A stretch of 7,285 bases of DNA from an uncultured Collinsella sp. GTDB lineage: Bacteria > Actinomycetota > Coriobacteriia > Coriobacteriales > Coriobacteriaceae. Each line of letters begins with the position of its first letter. Positions within the stretch are counted from its first letter, which is position 1. Where the stretch lies: contig URYT01000094.1 in the NCBI GenBank assembly GCA_900552185.1, forward strand, positions 1 through 7,285. Reading direction: 5' to 3'. This document shows, one piece after another, positions 6,187 through 7,285 of the stretch. The notes below the pieces were generated by a model, which saw nothing but the letters and a program-made list of their open reading frames with translations, did no database searches and was not told the DNA's origin. The translations under genes and the position numbers were made by a program.

Positions 6187-6675
6187 TTATGCCTGCTGAT
6201 AGTGCAGGTGCTTCTCGTCGATATCGGCCAGGTCGCGGTCGAGGTAGCGGCGCGCGAGCCAGTTAGCCATGGGAAGGTTCTGGTCCAGGTAGTTGCCGCA
6301 CTCCTCGGGAGCGGCACCGGGGACATCGCCCTCAAAGTCGGCGACAAACTCGAACAGCTCACGCACGAGCGGCAGGATCTCCTCGCTCGTCACCTCGCCA
6401 AATACGACGAGGTAAAAGCCCGTGCGGCAGCCCATGGGGCCAAAGTAGACAATGCGGCTCGACCACTCGGCATGATTGCGCAAGAACGTTGCACCCAGGT
6501 GCTCGATGGTGTGGCACTCGGCGGTGTTCATGACCGGCTCCTTGTTGGGCGTGGTCAGGCGCAGGTCAAACGTGGTGACGGCAGCACCGGTCGCCGGATC
6601 GCGGTCGATGCGGCTCACATACACGCCGGGCTCAAGCAGCAGATGATCAACGGAAAAGCTGGCGATGCGCTCCAT
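6187..6675 (-). CDS. luxS: S-ribosylhomocysteine lyase (LuxS)
   Basis: LuxS splits S-ribosylhomocysteine into homocysteine and DPD, the precursor of autoinducer-2. It works in the cytoplasm as a metal-dependent homodimer in the activated methyl cycle. The 162-residue length fits the family. The metal site is HTIEH (H55, H59) with C126 near the end (EECGNYLDQN); catalytic E58 lies inside the first motif and C83 lies in GPMGCRTGFYL. All active-site residues are present. The ATG at 6675 has GAGAGGA seven bases upstream. A strong terminator follows the gene, and an extended -10 promoter embedded in a large palindrome precedes it, so it is probably transcribed on its own. The upstream gene is a nucleoside hydrolase, not the usual Pfs nucleosidase. 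Confidence 0.97.
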   Translation of the reverse strand: MERIASFSVDHLLLEPGVYVSRIDRDPATGAAVTTFDLRLTTPNKEPVMNTAECHTIEHLGATFLRNHAEWSSRIVYFGPMGCRTGFYLVVFGEVTSEEILPLVRELFEFVADFEGDVPGAAPEECGNYLDQNLPMANWLARRYLDRDLADIDEKHLHYQQA

Positions 6676-6698
6676 GGCAGATCCTCTCGATAGTCAAA

Positions 6699-6769
6699 TT
6701 GGGACGGGGCTCTTTTAGCTGGTTCGAATGGTCGTACCAATCATACCAGTCAAAAAAGCCCCGTCCCAA
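6699..6769. repeat. Nested long palindrome upstream of luxS
   Basis: Outer arms 6699-6716 and 6752-6769 are 18 bases each with one mismatch and contain GGGACGGGGC and its complement. Inside are CTGGT (6719-6723) with ACCAG (6745-6749), and in the centre TGGT (6729-6732) with ACCA (6736-6739). The whole 71 bases can fold as one long interrupted hairpin. It lies between the nucleoside hydrolase stop and luxS. It could end the upstream transcript, form part of a luxS leader, or be a dispersed repeat; a REP or MITE origin is inference. Confidence 0.7.
6740..6769 (-). promoter_or_regulatory. Likely luxS promoter (extended -10)
   Basis: On the minus strand TTGGGA (6769-6764) and TATGAT (6745-6740) are 18 bases apart, and TGG precedes the -10 as an extended -10 element. 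Transcription would begin near 6733, about 57 bases before the luxS ATG. The TGGTACGACCA palindrome just after the -10 resembles a GntR/HutC-type operator and would cover the start point. Both elements are predictions from base patterns only. Confidence 0.42.
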
Positions 6770-6778
6770 AAAGACAAC

Positions 6779-7285
6779 TTAGCCAAGGACACGGGCCATA
6801 CGCGTCTTGAACTCGGACAGGAAGCGCGGAGCATCCACGGTCAGTGCCACAAGCGCGCTCTTGTCCGGATCGGACAGGCGGCGCTCATCGCAGATGGTGC
6901 GACCGCGGTACTCGCCCAGCAGATCAACACGCAGGTTGCAGCCGAGCGCACCTACGAGCGTGGGGTCGATCGCCACGGCAACGGCCAGCGGATCGTGCAG
7001 CGCACAACCACCCAGGTAGGGTGCGTTCATCTCGTACGAGCCAATGTAGTGCTCGACCATGCTCGCAAATGCGCAGCCCGCCATGGTGCCCGAGCCCGTC
7101 CAGCCGGCAATGTCGCGGCGTGTGAGCACCACGCGATGCGTCACGTCCAGACCCACCATGGTGAGCTTACGGCCCGAGCGCAGCACCGCGTCGGCTGCCT
7201 CGGGGTCGCTCGCCATATTGGCCTCGGCGCCCGCGCTCACGTTGCCGGGCACGGTAAGGGCGCCGCCCATCACGACCACGCGGCC
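6779..7285 (-). CDS. Inosine-uridine preferring nucleoside hydrolase, C-terminal part (partial)
   Basis: This 168-residue C-terminal piece runs off the right edge; the frame stays open to the last base, so the GTG at 7279 is not a real start. Nucleoside hydrolases cleave the N-glycosidic bond of ribonucleosides to give ribose and base for salvage. Family patterns are clear: VVMGGA, then GN followed by AEAN and SDPEAA (ribose and calcium-site region), TMVGLDVT, and LHDPLAVAV, which supplies the active-site His-Asp pair. The family usually has AEFN where this has AEAN; the key Glu and Asn are kept. Purine or pyrimidine preference cannot be read from this half. It ends 103 bases before luxS, with the nested palindrome between them. 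Confidence 0.93.
   Translation of the reverse strand, partial: GRVVVMGGALTVPGNVSAGAEANMASDPEAADAVLRSGRKLTMVGLDVTHRVVLTRRDIAGWTGSGTMAGCAFASMVEHYIGSYEMNAPYLGGCALHDPLAVAVAIDPTLVGALGCNLRVDLLGEYRGRTICDERRLSDPDKSALVALTVDAPRFLSEFKTRMARVLG

Overview
This window looks like chromosome of a high-GC gut actinobacterium of the class Coriobacteriia, probably Collinsella or a close relative. That placement is inference. It rests on the strong G/C bias at third codon positions, the coupled multi-pass kinase plus LuxR-type regulator operon, the gut-anaerobe style genes (luxS, nucleoside hydrolase, DUF4867) and the long G-rich intergenic palindromes. No phage, IS, CRISPR or tRNA gene is visible.

Layout. The plus strand carries two genes at the left: the C-terminal end of a double zinc-ribbon protein (1-199) and a secreted acidic lipoprotein (280-1122). 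All later genes are on the minus strand. A 15-bp perfect hairpin at 1173-1207 separates the two convergent groups. Reading in the minus direction from the right edge, the genes are: the C-terminal part of a nucleoside hydrolase (7285-6779), luxS (6675-6187) with a clear terminator, a DUF4867 cupin-like protein (6042-5398) with an operator-like palindrome over its promoter, and a three-gene signalling operon (5228-1233).

The signalling operon is the most interesting part. Its first gene encodes a protein with about eight membrane segments and a kinase-like tail that lacks the phospho-acceptor His, N-box Asn and glycine boxes. The second encodes a recognisable HisKA_3/HATPase kinase, but its reading frame is broken by a -1 shift at a run of five A inside the PAS-like region. 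The third is an intact NarL/LuxR-type response regulator. Genes join by 4-nt overlaps (GTGA and ATGA), so they are probably translated together. Just after the frameshift there is an ATG with a GGAG ribosome site six bases upstream. The locus may therefore be a simple pseudogene or sequencing error, or may make a membrane sensor half and a separate soluble kinase half.

Two intergenic regions hold long imperfect palindromes that are not ordinary terminators: 5343-5391 (20-bp arms) and 6699-6769 (18-bp arms with nested inner repeats and an extended -10 promoter for luxS). They look like dispersed REP-type repeats or structured regulatory RNA.
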